Below are positions 20,519-30,869 of a stretch of 44,229 nucleotides of DNA, in pieces. Position numbers and translations under genes: made by a program. Source of the DNA: Dehalococcoidia bacterium (lineage in GTDB: Bacteria > Chloroflexota > Dehalococcoidia > UBA2979); assembly GCA_009692705.1 (NCBI GenBank), contig SHYR01000007.1, positions 1 to 44,229 on the forward strand, in the 5' to 3' direction. Under the pieces are notes generated by a model, which had not been told where the DNA came from, ran no database searches, and saw nothing but the letters and a program-made list of their open reading frames with translations. Numbering within the stretch: the first letter of the stretch is position 1; each line of letters begins with the position of its first letter.

Positions 20519-21139
20519 TCAGCCCCGCGGGCGTGTGGTGACTATTCGCCGCGCCCGGCGCAGGGTCAAGCCCCCCGCCTGCGCCTGCCCGGCGCGAGCG
20601 CTGTGGCGTCGCCAGAGCGTCACCGCGACGAGCGTCTTGGCGTCGCGGATCTCGCCCCCGTCGATCGCCGCCTCCAGTTGCTCGAGCGTGAACGCGAGCG
20701 GCTCGGACAGGCGCTCGTCAGCGTCCGGCGGCAGCGGGTCGTAACGCAGGCCGGTGGCGAGGAAGAAGTGCATGTACTCGTCGCAGAAGCCGGGGGCCAT
20801 CCACGAGCCTCCCAGCGGCTCCAGCGCGGAGGCGGCGTACCCGGTCTCCTCGCGCAGCTCGCGTGCCGCGGTCGCCGCCGGCGACTCGCCCGGTTCGAGC
20901 TTGCCAGCGGGGATCTCCAGCATCGCGCAGCCCGTCGCGTAGCGGAACTGGCGCACCAACAGCCAGCGGCGCTCCTCGTCGAGCGCCACCATCGCCACGG
21001 CGCCGCTGTGACGCACGAGGTCGCGCGAGACCGGCGGCTCGCCGTCGTAGCGCACCTCCAACCGCACGACATCGAAGAGGTGGCTGCGCAGCAGCGTCTC
21101 GGTCTCGGTGACGACCGGCGTGGGGACGGGATCGCTCAC
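20519..21139 (-). CDS. NUDIX hydrolase (ADP-ribose pyrophosphatase-like)
   Basis: NUDIX box GKLEPGESPAATAARELREETGYAASALE; GTG start overlaps the preceding GNAT stop by 4 nt. Confidence 0.92.
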   Translation of the reverse strand: MSDPVPTPVVTETETLLRSHLFDVVRLEVRYDGEPPVSRDLVRHSGAVAMVALDEERRWLLVRQFRYATGCAMLEIPAGKLEPGESPAATAARELREETGYAASALEPLGGSWMAPGFCDEYMHFFLATGLRYDPLPPDADERLSEPLAFTLEQLEAAIDGGEIRDAKTLVAVTLWRRHSARAGQAQAGGLTLRRARRIVTTRPRG

Positions 21140-21648
21140 GCGCCCGCCGGCCGCAGCTCGAGCGTCATCGCGATCTCCTCGCAGCCCGGGAACTTGGGGC
21201 AGCGGTAGCATTCGTTCCACACCTTGCGCGGCAGGCTCATCACGTCCGCCTGCACGAAACCCAGCCGCTCGAAGAAGCCGGGCCGGTACGTGAGCGCGAA
21301 CAGGCTCGACAGCCCCAGCCCCCGCCCCTCTTCCACGCAGGCGTTCACCAGCACCCCGCCGTAGCCCTGCGACTGGCGGTCCTCCGTGACGGCCAGCGAG
21401 CGCACCTCCGCGAGGTCCGCCCACATGATGTGCAGCGCCACGCAGCCGACCACCCGATCCCCCTCCCGCACCACGAAGAAGTCGCGCAGATTCTCGTAGG
21501 TCTCGCCGAGCGTCCGCGGCAGCAGTTCACCCTTCGCCGCCCAGAAGTTTACGAGCTCGTGGATGCCCGCCACATCACGCACGGTGGCGCGCTCCACGGT
21601 GACCGCCGTGGCTGGCGTCGAAGCGATGGGCGCGGTCTCGGCGGTCAT
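21136..21648 (-). CDS. GNAT N-acetyltransferase (ArgA-like) with Cys-rich tail
   Basis: ATVRDVAGIHELVNFWAAKGELLPRT, VRSLAVTEDRQSQGYGGVLVNACVEEGRGLGLSSLFALTYRPGFFERLGF, ECYRCPKFPGCEEIAM. Confidence 0.9.
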   Translation of the reverse strand: MTAETAPIASTPATAVTVERATVRDVAGIHELVNFWAAKGELLPRTLGETYENLRDFFVVREGDRVVGCVALHIMWADLAEVRSLAVTEDRQSQGYGGVLVNACVEEGRGLGLSSLFALTYRPGFFERLGFVQADVMSLPRKVWNECYRCPKFPGCEEIAMTLELRPAGA

Positions 21649-21762
21649 GGTGTGAGGACCATTCGGCACCAATCGGCGGCACTCGACACATTGTGCGGCG
21701 TGGCGTCATGCGCGTCGCAGCCAGCATAGCGTGGGCGGCGCGTGCCCGGAAACCGTGCCCCG

Positions 21763-22635
21763 CTAGCGCTCATCCGCCTGCCGGTCGGGGGAGCCGAACA
21801 CATGGTCGGCGCGCAGCCAGCCGAGGCGGCGCGCGACGTTCGCGTAGAACTGGCTGCTGCCGCCCAGCCGCAGGAAATCGGCGGTGCGCGGCGAACGCGA
21901 GACCTCCACCACGGCGCCGGACGGCACCGGCTGCTCGAGCTGGCCGTCGACCGTGATGTAGGCCTCGAACCCGCGCGCGACCTCCAGCTGCACCCGTGTG
22001 TCGGCGGGGAGCACGAGCGCGTTGTTGCGCGAGAGATGCGGTGCCACCGGCACCAGCACCATCTCGTCGGAGGTCGGGTACAGGATCGGGCCGCCGACCG
22101 AGATCGTGTAGCCCGTGGACCCGGTGGCAGTGGCGACGATCACGGCGTCGGCGCGGTACTCGGCGATCAGCACGTTCTCGATGCGGACCCCCACGGAGAT
22201 CGTGCGTCCGAGCCCGCGCCGCCCGATCACCACGTCGTTGAGAGCGTGCGCCGCCTCTCGGCCGCCGAACTGTGCCTGCACCATGGTGCGGCGCTCCAGC
22301 CGTGCCTCGCCGTTCAGCACGCGCGCCAGCGCCGGCTCCGCCTCATCCGCGGTCACCTCGCAGAGGAAGCCGAGCCGCCCGATGCGCACGCCGAACACCG
22401 GCGTGCCGACGCGAGCCGCGATCTCGCAGGCGTGCAGCACCGTGCCGTCCCCGCCCACGCATACCAGCAGGTCCGACCCCGGCACCTGCTCCGCCAGCGA
22501 ACGATCGACGTGCTCCCATGCCAGCGCGGCCAGCCAGACCGCGATGCCGCGCTGGCGCGTCTGCTCGGCCAGCCGCTCGGCCAGCGGGCGCGCGCCCTCC
22601 AGCGCCGGGTGGTAGCAAAAGCCCACGCGCTTCAT
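21763..22635 (-). CDS. nadK: NAD kinase
   Basis: LLVCVGGDGTVLHACEIAARVGTPVFGVRIGRLGFLCEV, ATATGSTGYTISVGGPILYP. Confidence 0.95.
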   Translation of the reverse strand: MKRVGFCYHPALEGARPLAERLAEQTRQRGIAVWLAALAWEHVDRSLAEQVPGSDLLVCVGGDGTVLHACEIAARVGTPVFGVRIGRLGFLCEVTADEAEPALARVLNGEARLERRTMVQAQFGGREAAHALNDVVIGRRGLGRTISVGVRIENVLIAEYRADAVIVATATGSTGYTISVGGPILYPTSDEMVLVPVAPHLSRNNALVLPADTRVQLEVARGFEAYITVDGQLEQPVPSGAVVEVSRSPRTADFLRLGGSSQFYANVARRLGWLRADHVFGSPDRQADER

Positions 22636-23402
22636 GGCCGCCGCAGCCAGAGGAAGAACTCGCGGTTGCCGGACGGGCCGAGCAGCGGCGAGCGGATCAC
22701 GCCGCGCACGCGCAGCCCGGCGTTAATCGCCCACAGCGCGACGCGCGCGACCGCCGAGGCGTGGACCGTCGCCTCCTCCACCACCCCGCCGCGCGGCACC
22801 TGCGCGCGCGCGGCCTCGAACTGCGGCTTCACCAGCGCCAGCAGGTCGCCGCCGGGGCGCACGCTGCGGAGGACCGCGGGCAGCACCGCCGTCAGCGAGA
22901 TGAACGAGAGGTCCAGCACCGCCAGGTCCACCGACGGCTGCAGCGGGGCCAGCAGCCGCACGTTCGTGCGCTCCAGCACCGTCACGCGCAAGTCGGCGCG
23001 CAGGTGCGGCGCCAGCGCACCGTAGGCGACGTCCACCGCTGTCACGTGTGAGGCCCCACGCTGGAGCAGGCAGTCCGTGAACCCGCCGGCGGAGGCGCCC
23101 GCATCGAGGCACCGCGCGCCCTCGACGCTGACGGCACAACGCTCCAGCGCGCCGGCGAGCTTCTCGCCGCCGCGGCTCGCGTAGCGCCCTCGCTCGCGCA
23201 GGCTGAGCGCGACGCCGGCATCGACGTGCGCGGCGGCCGCCGCCGCCGGGGCGCCCGCGATCAGCACCGCACGCGCCAGCACCAGCGCGCGCGCCTCCGC
23301 GCGGTCGGCGGCCAGCCCGCGCTCCACGAGCAGGTCATCGAGGCGCGGACGCGCGTTGCGAGCGGGCCGGCGGCCGGTGGCGGGTGGAGGGGGCGTCGGC
23401 AT
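22632..23402 (-). CDS. tlyA: TlyA-family rRNA 2'-O-methyltransferase/hemolysin
   Basis: S4 domain RLDDLLVERGLAADRAEARALVLARAV, YASRGGEKLAGAL, CLDAGASAGGFTDCLLQRGA, DLAVLDLSFISLT. Confidence 0.94.
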   Translation of the reverse strand: MPTPPPPATGRRPARNARPRLDDLLVERGLAADRAEARALVLARAVLIAGAPAAAAAAHVDAGVALSLRERGRYASRGGEKLAGALERCAVSVEGARCLDAGASAGGFTDCLLQRGASHVTAVDVAYGALAPHLRADLRVTVLERTNVRLLAPLQPSVDLAVLDLSFISLTAVLPAVLRSVRPGGDLLALVKPQFEAARAQVPRGGVVEEATVHASAVARVALWAINAGLRVRGVIRSPLLGPSGNREFFLWLRRP

Positions 23403-23408
23403 ACGGCG

Positions 23409-23414
23409 AGGATA
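23409..23414 (-). promoter_or_regulatory. -10-like TATCCT, 6 nt before the tlyA ATG
   Basis: Minus strand ggtgcTATCCTcgccgtATG. Confidence 0.55.
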
Positions 23415-23463
23415 GCACCGCCCCCGCCTGCTGACGGCGGGCGGCGGGCGGCTGGCGGCTGGC

Positions 23464-24786
<1,323 letters not shown>

Positions 24787-24855
24787 CTGGCCTTCCCCTC
24801 AGCCCAGCGCAGTCTTAGCGTACACCGCTCATCCGCCCGCGTTACGGCTATTCGA

Positions 24856-25473
24856 TCACGACTTCTTTTCGATCACGCGGCGGGCCAGGATGGCGTCGAC
24901 CAGCCCGTAGTCCAGCGCCTGCGCCGCGCTCATGTAGAAGTCGCGGTCCATGTCCGCATTGACCTTTTCGGCTGGCTGGCCGGTGTTCTGGATCAGGATG
25001 TTCCGGATGATGTCGTTCTCGCGCAGGATCTCCCGCGCTGCGATCTCGATGTCGCGCGCCTGCCCCCCGACCCGGCTCAACATCGCCTGGTGGAAGTGGA
25101 CGGTGGCGTTCGGAAGCGCGTAGCGCTTCCCCTTCTGCCCGGCCGAAAGCAGCACCGTCCCCATCGAAGCGGTGATCCCGACGGCGATCGTGGAGATATC
25201 CGGCTGCACCAGGTGCATCGTGTCGTAGATCGCCAGTCCGGCGGAGATCGAACCGCCCGGCGAGTTGATGTACAGCTGGATGTCGCGGTCCGGATCCTCG
25301 CGCGCCAGGAAGAGCAGTTGCGCGACGATCGAGTTCGCCACCTGGTCGTCGATCGGCGTACCGAGGAAGACGATGCGCTCTTTCAGCAGCAGCGAGTAGA
25401 TGTCGTAGGCACGCTCGCCGCGCGCGGTCTGCTCGACCACCATCGGGACGATGGCCTGTGGCGAAATAATCAC
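24856..25473 (-). CDS. clpP: ATP-dependent Clp protease proteolytic subunit
   Basis: [78 protein letters not shown]. Confidence 0.98.
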   Translation of the reverse strand: MIISPQAIVPMVVEQTARGERAYDIYSLLLKERIVFLGTPIDDQVANSIVAQLLFLAREDPDRDIQLYINSPGGSISAGLAIYDTMHLVQPDISTIAVGITASMGTVLLSAGQKGKRYALPNATVHFHQAMLSRVGGQARDIEIAAREILRENDIIRNILIQNTGQPAEKVNADMDRDFYMSAAQALDYGLVDAILARRVIEKKS

Positions 25474-25486
25474 TGCGTAGCCCGTT

Positions 25487-27007
25487 CTAGGCGAGCGGTC
25501 GCGGCTCCACGCCGTGCTCGTCGCCCTGCTCCGTGTCCGGCTCCTGCGTGTCTCCCGACTGCTCCGACTGCTCCGACTGCTCCGACTGCTGGGCGTCCCC
25601 GGCCGCTGCCTCGCCGCCCGCGGCGGCCTGTGCGCCGCGCCGGCGCCGCGTGCCGCGCTGCCGTGACGCCGCCTCTTCCACCGCCTCCGCCGGCTGCGAG
25701 CAGATCTCGGTCAGGCGGTCCAGCGCGCGCTGCGTGGTGAGACGGTTGCGAAGTGATGCACGCATCTCCGGCGTGTCGAACATGCCCCGCAACTGGGCGC
25801 GCCGCTCATCGTTGCCCTCGGCTGTATCGTCGGTGCCACCGAGCGTCCCGCCCAGTATCAGCTCCAGCTCGCCATCGATGTCCTGCTCGGTGATCGCAAT
25901 CTGCTCGCGGCGCACCAGCTCGCCGAGCACCAGCCCGCGCCGCACGTCGAGATCCGCCTGCTCGCGCAGCGCGTCGCGGACTTCCTGCTCCGTCTTGCCC
26001 ACGCGCTCCAGCCAGCGGGCCAGCTCCTCGGGCGTGTGCGTGGCGTGGTTGGACTGCTGATCCAGCAGGCGATCGATGTCGCGCTCGACCAGCACCTCGG
26101 GGTAGTCCAGCTCGGCGCCGGCGACCAGCAGGTCCACAAGCTCGTCCTGGTACTTGCCCAGCGCCGCCTGCTCCAGTTGCCGCTGGAGGTTGTCGCGCAC
26201 CCGCTCGCGCAGTTGCTCGACGCTGGTCACGCCCTCCTCGTCGATCGACTGCACGAAGTCGTCGTCCAGCTCCGGCAGCACCTCGTGCTTCACTTCGTGG
26301 ATGCGCACCGTGTAGCTCACCGTCTTGCCGGCCAGCTCCGTCGCCTCAAAGTCCGCCGGCAGCGCGAAGGAGAACTCGTGCGGCCCGCCGCGCTCGAGGC
26401 CGGCGAGGTGCTCGAGGAACCCGGGCAGCGAGACCTGCGTGCCCTGCTCCACGCGGAACTCCGCGTCCTGCTCGGAGTGCGGCTCGGCCTGCCCCTCCAC
26501 GGCAGCGGTGACGTCGGCGCGCACCGTGTCACCCCATGCCACCGCGCGCTCCACCGGCTCCAGCGTGGCGAAGCGGCGACGCAACGCCGTCAACTCCTGC
26601 TCGAGCCGCTCAGCGGTGGATTGCACCGGCTCGCGCGGCGCGCGCAGCGAGCCGTAGTCCTTGAGATCGATCGTGGGACGCACCGGCACGCGGACGTTGA
26701 CGATCACCGGCTCCAGCGATTCGAGTTCGAACTCGGGCTGGCCGATGACATCGATCGCCTGCGCCGCGATCGTCTCGCTGTAGAGAGCGGGCAGCAGCAG
26801 GTCGAGCGCCTCCTGCAGCAGCGCGGAGCGGCCGACGGTGCGCTCCACAAGGTCGCGAGGCGCCTTGCCCGGCCGGAAGCCGGGGATGCGCACCTGCTTG
26901 GAGACGCGCTGCACGGCCCGGCCCATGGAGGCTTCGAGGCGCTCTTGTTCGACCTCGAACTTCAGGGCAACTAGAGACCGTGGCAGACGCTCTGTCGTCA
27001 CAGGCAA
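25487..27007 (-). CDS. tig: Trigger factor
   Basis: [36 protein letters not shown]-like domain; Gln/Glu/Ser-rich tail. Start (TTG 27007 or GTG 27001) uncertain. Confidence 0.92.
   Translation of the reverse strand: MPVTTERLPRSLVALKFEVEQERLEASMGRAVQRVSKQVRIPGFRPGKAPRDLVERTVGRSALLQEALDLLLPALYSETIAAQAIDVIGQPEFELESLEPVIVNVRVPVRPTIDLKDYGSLRAPREPVQSTAERLEQELTALRRRFATLEPVERAVAWGDTVRADVTAAVEGQAEPHSEQDAEFRVEQGTQVSLPGFLEHLAGLERGGPHEFSFALPADFEATELAGKTVSYTVRIHEVKHEVLPELDDDFVQSIDEEGVTSVEQLRERVRDNLQRQLEQAALGKYQDELVDLLVAGAELDYPEVLVERDIDRLLDQQSNHATHTPEELARWLERVGKTEQEVRDALREQADLDVRRGLVLGELVRREQIAITEQDIDGELELILGGTLGGTDDTAEGNDERRAQLRGMFDTPEMRASLRNRLTTQRALDRLTEICSQPAEAVEEAASRQRGTRRRRGAQAAAGGEAAAGDAQQSEQSEQSEQSGDTQEPDTEQGDEHGVEPRPLA
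25556..25591 (-). repeat. 9-bp in-frame tandem repeat in tig (4 units, QSE/SEQ repeat)
   Basis: cgactgctc x3 + cgactgctg; encodes [11 protein letters not shown]. Confidence 0.9.
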
Positions 27008-27040
27008 AGGCGAAACCCTTTAATCGCTCGCTGAATCAAG

Positions 27041-27085
27041 TCTGACTGGTGAAGTTCTGACTGGTGAAGTTCTGACTGGTGAAGT
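27041..27085. repeat. 15-bp perfect tandem triplication upstream of tig
   Basis: tctgactggtgaagt x3. Confidence 0.97.
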
Positions 27086-27088
27086 ATA
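27083..27088 (-). promoter_or_regulatory. -10-like TATACT for tig, abutting the 15-bp repeat
   Basis: Minus strand gtgcTATACTtcaccagtcaga. Confidence 0.5.
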
Positions 27089-27136
27089 GCACCGCTCGCC
27101 GCAGCGGCCGCGCTCAGGGAATCCCCCCGATGGCCG

Positions 27137-28102
27137 TCAGCGGCCCCGTACCGCGTCGTTCAGGCCGTCGCCGAGCAGAGCGAAGGAGAACAGCAGCGCG
27201 GTGACGAACGCCGCCGGCACCATCAGCAGGTGGGGATGCGTCTGGAACATGCGCACGCTCCCCGCCTCGAAGATCATCGCGCCGAACGAGGCCGCGGGCG
27301 GCTGCACGCCGACGCCGAACCACGTCAGCACGATCTCGGATCCGGCGATCGCGCCCAGACCCCCGGAGACCGACAGGATGATCAGGTTCGACACGTTCGG
27401 CAACAGATGCCGCGAGATCACGCGCCGCGGCGTAGCGCCGATGGCGCGAGCGGCGAGCACGAAGTCGCGCTCGCGCAGCTGCAGTACCTGCGAGCGGATC
27501 AGGCGCGCGGTCCCCACCCACGAGAACAGCGTGAGCGCCCCGAAGACCGTGATGTAGGATGCGGCGCCGGTGGCCGTGAGGCCGCTGACGAAGGTATGGG
27601 TGTCCACCCAGCGCGTGAGAGAGCTCACGCGCTCGCCGAAAGCGGCGTTGATCAAGATCAACAGCATGATGTCGGGCAGCCCCGCAAAGACATCGCCGGC
27701 GCGCATCACCACGCTATCGATGCGGCCGCCGCGGTAGCCGGCCAGCAGCCCCAGCGCGTTACCAAGGATCAGCGAGCCGCTCAACACCACCGCCAGCGTC
27801 ACTATCACGGTCGTGCGCGCCGAGTACATGGCGCGGCTGAGCATATCGCGGCCGAGCGTGTCGGTGCCCAGCCAGTGGTCGGCCGTGGGGCCCTCCCACT
27901 GGCGGTCGAGGTCCTGCTGCGAGTAGGAGTACGGCGCGAGCACCGGCGCGAAGATGCCCATCATGTAGATCGCCGCGATCACCACCAGCGACGCCATCGC
28001 GGCGCGCTTGCGGCGCAGCCTCGACCACAGCAGCGCGCCCTGGCTCTGACCGCGCGCCGGCACGGGCTGGTCGAGCGGGCCGGCGGCGGCGGTGGCGGTC
28101 AC
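27137..28102 (-). CDS. ABC transporter permease (DppC type)
   Basis: HWLGTDTLGRDMLSRAMYSARTTV; GDVFAGLPDIMLLILI; TRLIRSQVLQLRERDFVLAARAIGA-type EAA loop. Confidence 0.93.
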   Translation of the reverse strand: MTATAAAGPLDQPVPARGQSQGALLWSRLRRKRAAMASLVVIAAIYMMGIFAPVLAPYSYSQQDLDRQWEGPTADHWLGTDTLGRDMLSRAMYSARTTVIVTLAVVLSGSLILGNALGLLAGYRGGRIDSVVMRAGDVFAGLPDIMLLILINAAFGERVSSLTRWVDTHTFVSGLTATGAASYITVFGALTLFSWVGTARLIRSQVLQLRERDFVLAARAIGATPRRVISRHLLPNVSNLIILSVSGGLGAIAGSEIVLTWFGVGVQPPAASFGAMIFEAGSVRMFQTHPHLLMVPAAFVTALLFSFALLGDGLNDAVRGR

Positions 28103-29085
28103 GTCGTGCTCTCCGCGCCGAGGCGGACGCGGGGGTCGATGAAAGCGTATGCGATCTCCGCCACCAGGTTCACCAGCACGAACGCCGCCGAGACGATCAC
28201 GGTCAGCGCCAGGATCACATCGTAGTCGCGGCTGCGCACGGCCTCGAAGGTGAAGCGCCCGATCCCGGGGATGCCCAGCAGCGTCTCCGTGAAGAACGCG
28301 CCGCCGAGGATGCCGGTGAGCGCGAACCCGATCACAGTGACGATCGGCAGCAGCGAGTTCGGCAGCACGTGCTTGAGCGCCACCGTGTACTCAGAGAGGC
28401 CCTTGGCGCGCGCGGTGCGCACGTAGTCCTCTCGCAGCACCTCGAGCGCCGTGACGCGCACGAGGCGCGCGATGCTGGCGAATCCGGGCAAGGAGAGCAC
28501 GAACAGCGGCAGGTAGAGGTGCGGGTCCGGGATCGGCACGGCCACCACGCCGCGAATCCAGTAGATGTCGACCAGCCCGTCCCAGCCGCCGGTGGGCAGG
28601 ATGTCGAGCCGCAACGCGAACAGCCACAGCAGCGGCGGGATCACCACCAGCACCGGCAGCGCCTGCATGAACAGCAGCACCGAGATCACCAGCGGGTCGA
28701 TCCAGCTGCCGCTCGCCCGCGCCGCTAGCAACCCCAGCGGGATGCCGAGCCCGAACACGATCAGCAGCGAGATGAACCCGAGCTGGGCGGAGACCAAGAT
28801 CTTGCCGCGGATCAACTCGCCCACGGAGTAGCCCTGCTGCAGGAACGACTGGCCGAAGTCGCCGCGCACGGCGCGGTTCACCCAGCGCACGTACTGCTCC
28901 ACGAGGCTGCCATCCAGTCCGCGCTCGGCCCGCACACGCTCCAACACCTGCGGGTCGCGGAACTGCCCGGCCGCCACCGACACCGGGTCGCCGGGCCCGA
29001 AGCGCGCGATCGAGAACGTGAAGAAGGTAACCAGCAGCAGGTGTAGCGGCAGCCAGGCCAGCCGCCGGGCGATGTACGATGCCAC
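28099..29085 (-). CDS. ABC transporter permease (DppB type)
   Basis: MASYIARRLAWLPLHLLLVTFFTFSI; RLVRVTALEVLREDYVRTARAKGLSEYTVALKHVLPNSLLPIVT. Confidence 0.94.
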   Translation of the reverse strand: MASYIARRLAWLPLHLLLVTFFTFSIARFGPGDPVSVAAGQFRDPQVLERVRAERGLDGSLVEQYVRWVNRAVRGDFGQSFLQQGYSVGELIRGKILVSAQLGFISLLIVFGLGIPLGLLAARASGSWIDPLVISVLLFMQALPVLVVIPPLLWLFALRLDILPTGGWDGLVDIYWIRGVVAVPIPDPHLYLPLFVLSLPGFASIARLVRVTALEVLREDYVRTARAKGLSEYTVALKHVLPNSLLPIVTVIGFALTGILGGAFFTETLLGIPGIGRFTFEAVRSRDYDVILALTVIVSAAFVLVNLVAEIAYAFIDPRVRLGAESTT

Positions 29086-29091
29086 AGGACG

Positions 29092-30771
29092 CTACCGGTT
29101 CAAGCGCACGAAGCGCAGGCGCGGGATCACCATCGGTGGCACGAACCACCCCTGCACGTCCTTGTTCACCACCACATGGGACTGCGCGAAGTAGAGCGGT
29201 ATCCACGCCACATCGGCGATGATCAGCCTCTCCGCCTGCTGGTACTGCTGCACCCGCTGCACCGGATCCTTGTTCACGCGCGCGGCGTCGAGCAGCTTAT
29301 CGACCTGCGCGTTGGAGTAGCCGAGGTCGTTCAGCGACGACGCGGAGTGGAACTTCAGGTCGATCACGTCCTCAGCGTCCGGGTAGTCCATGATCCATCC
29401 GGCGTTGAACATCTGCAGCCGCCCCGAGTCCTGATCCGCGAGGAAAGTCGCAAAGTCCGTCTGCCGGATCTCGACCCGGAGCCCCAGCTCGGTCTTCCAC
29501 TGCTCGAGGAACGCCTGTGTGTCGATGCCGGCCTCGGCGCCACCGCCCACCTCGGTGAGTATGATCGGCGGCAACTTGTCGGCGGACCCGTACTTCGACG
29601 CCTTCAGCGACGCGCGCGCGGCCGCGGGGTCGAAGGGCAGCGATTTGTCCTCGGCGGTGAAGCCGGGCAGCTGCGGCGGCAGCACGCCTGTGGCCGGCAA
29701 CCACATGTTGTTGAACGTGACCGTCGCCACCTTCTTGCGGTCGATCGCCTGCGCCAGCGCCCGGCGCACGTTCACGTCGTCGAACGGCGGCACCTTGGTG
29801 TTGAACGCGATGTAGAAGATGGTGAACTGCGGCGCCTGCTGGTAGAGCTTGCTGAGGACGTTCGACGGATCGCGCGCACGCTCGATGTCGGCCAGGCCGA
29901 TGGCCGCGACATCGAGCTCGTTGTTCTCGAAGCGCGTGAGCGCGGAGCCGCCCTGCAGGTCGTACAACACCTGCGGCAGCGGCGGCGCGCCACGGTAGAA
30001 GCGCTGGTTCGCCTGCAACACGATGCGCTCGCCCAACCGCCATTCCTTGAGCTGGTAGGGCCCGGTGCCGTTGGGCTTGCGCGTCCAGTTGCGCGGGTTG
30101 CTCTCCAGCTGCTGGCGGTCGACCACGAACGCGGTCGGGTAGCTCAACTTGGCCAGGAAGAGCGGCGGCGGCAGCGCCTCCTTGAGGCGGATGCGGATCG
30201 TGCGCTCGTCCACGACCTGGAGGCCGCGCACGCTCGGCGCCTGCCCGAAGAACCGCTCGCGCACGCCGTCGATGTCCCCGAGGTATGCCAGCGCCGTCGT
30301 CGAGGGCTGCGTCGCGCCCACCGGCACCGGCGATGCGGCACGGTCGATCGACCACTGCACGTCGCTGGCGGTGACGCGGCGGCCGCTCTGAAACACCGCG
30401 TTGTCGCGCAGCTTGAAGGTGAAGGTCAGCCCGTCCGCGCTCACCTCGTAGGACTCGGCGAGGTCGAGCTGGAGGCTGAGCTTCTGGTCGATGGTGACGA
30501 GGCCGCTGAAGAGCTCGACGATGTACTCCGCCGAGGTGGAGTCGCCGGCGAGTGCAGGGTCGAGCGTGATCGGGTCGGCGCCGGGTAGCCGCAGCACGGC
30601 GCCCGCCCCGCTCTTGGAGCCGCCCGCGCCGGTGCCGGTGGTAACGCCGCTGGGCGAGCCCTCGTCACCGCCGCGGCCGGAGAGCAGCAGCACGACGGAG
30701 AAGCCGCCGATCACCAGCACCAGCGCGGCGACCACGCCGAGCAGGATCGCTAACAGACGGTTCGGACTCAT
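29092..30771 (-). CDS. Peptide ABC transporter substrate-binding protein (SBP family 5)
   Basis: N-terminal TM; GADPITLDPALAGDSTSAEYIVELFSGLVTID, SYEVSADGLTFTFKLRDNAVFQSGRRVTASDVQWS. Confidence 0.92.
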   Translation of the reverse strand: MSPNRLLAILLGVVAALVLVIGGFSVVLLLSGRGGDEGSPSGVTTGTGAGGSKSGAGAVLRLPGADPITLDPALAGDSTSAEYIVELFSGLVTIDQKLSLQLDLAESYEVSADGLTFTFKLRDNAVFQSGRRVTASDVQWSIDRAASPVPVGATQPSTTALAYLGDIDGVRERFFGQAPSVRGLQVVDERTIRIRLKEALPPPLFLAKLSYPTAFVVDRQQLESNPRNWTRKPNGTGPYQLKEWRLGERIVLQANQRFYRGAPPLPQVLYDLQGGSALTRFENNELDVAAIGLADIERARDPSNVLSKLYQQAPQFTIFYIAFNTKVPPFDDVNVRRALAQAIDRKKVATVTFNNMWLPATGVLPPQLPGFTAEDKSLPFDPAAARASLKASKYGSADKLPPIILTEVGGGAEAGIDTQAFLEQWKTELGLRVEIRQTDFATFLADQDSGRLQMFNAGWIMDYPDAEDVIDLKFHSASSLNDLGYSNAQVDKLLDAARVNKDPVQRVQQYQQAERLIIADVAWIPLYFAQSHVVVNKDVQGWFVPPMVIPRLRFVRLNR

Positions 30772-30869
30772 CAGGCGGCTCCGCTACACAGTCGAACGTG
30801 TGACGATCGGACCGAATAGTACCGAATGGTGGCGAGAGAAATGGTGGTGAGAGAGCAGAACGGCGCCCA

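Noticed and set aside
17664-20744. 1026-aa plus-strand ORF
   Set aside because: Antisense shadow of frdABC/frdA in GC-rich DNA; Arg/His/Leu-rich composition and no recognisable domain.
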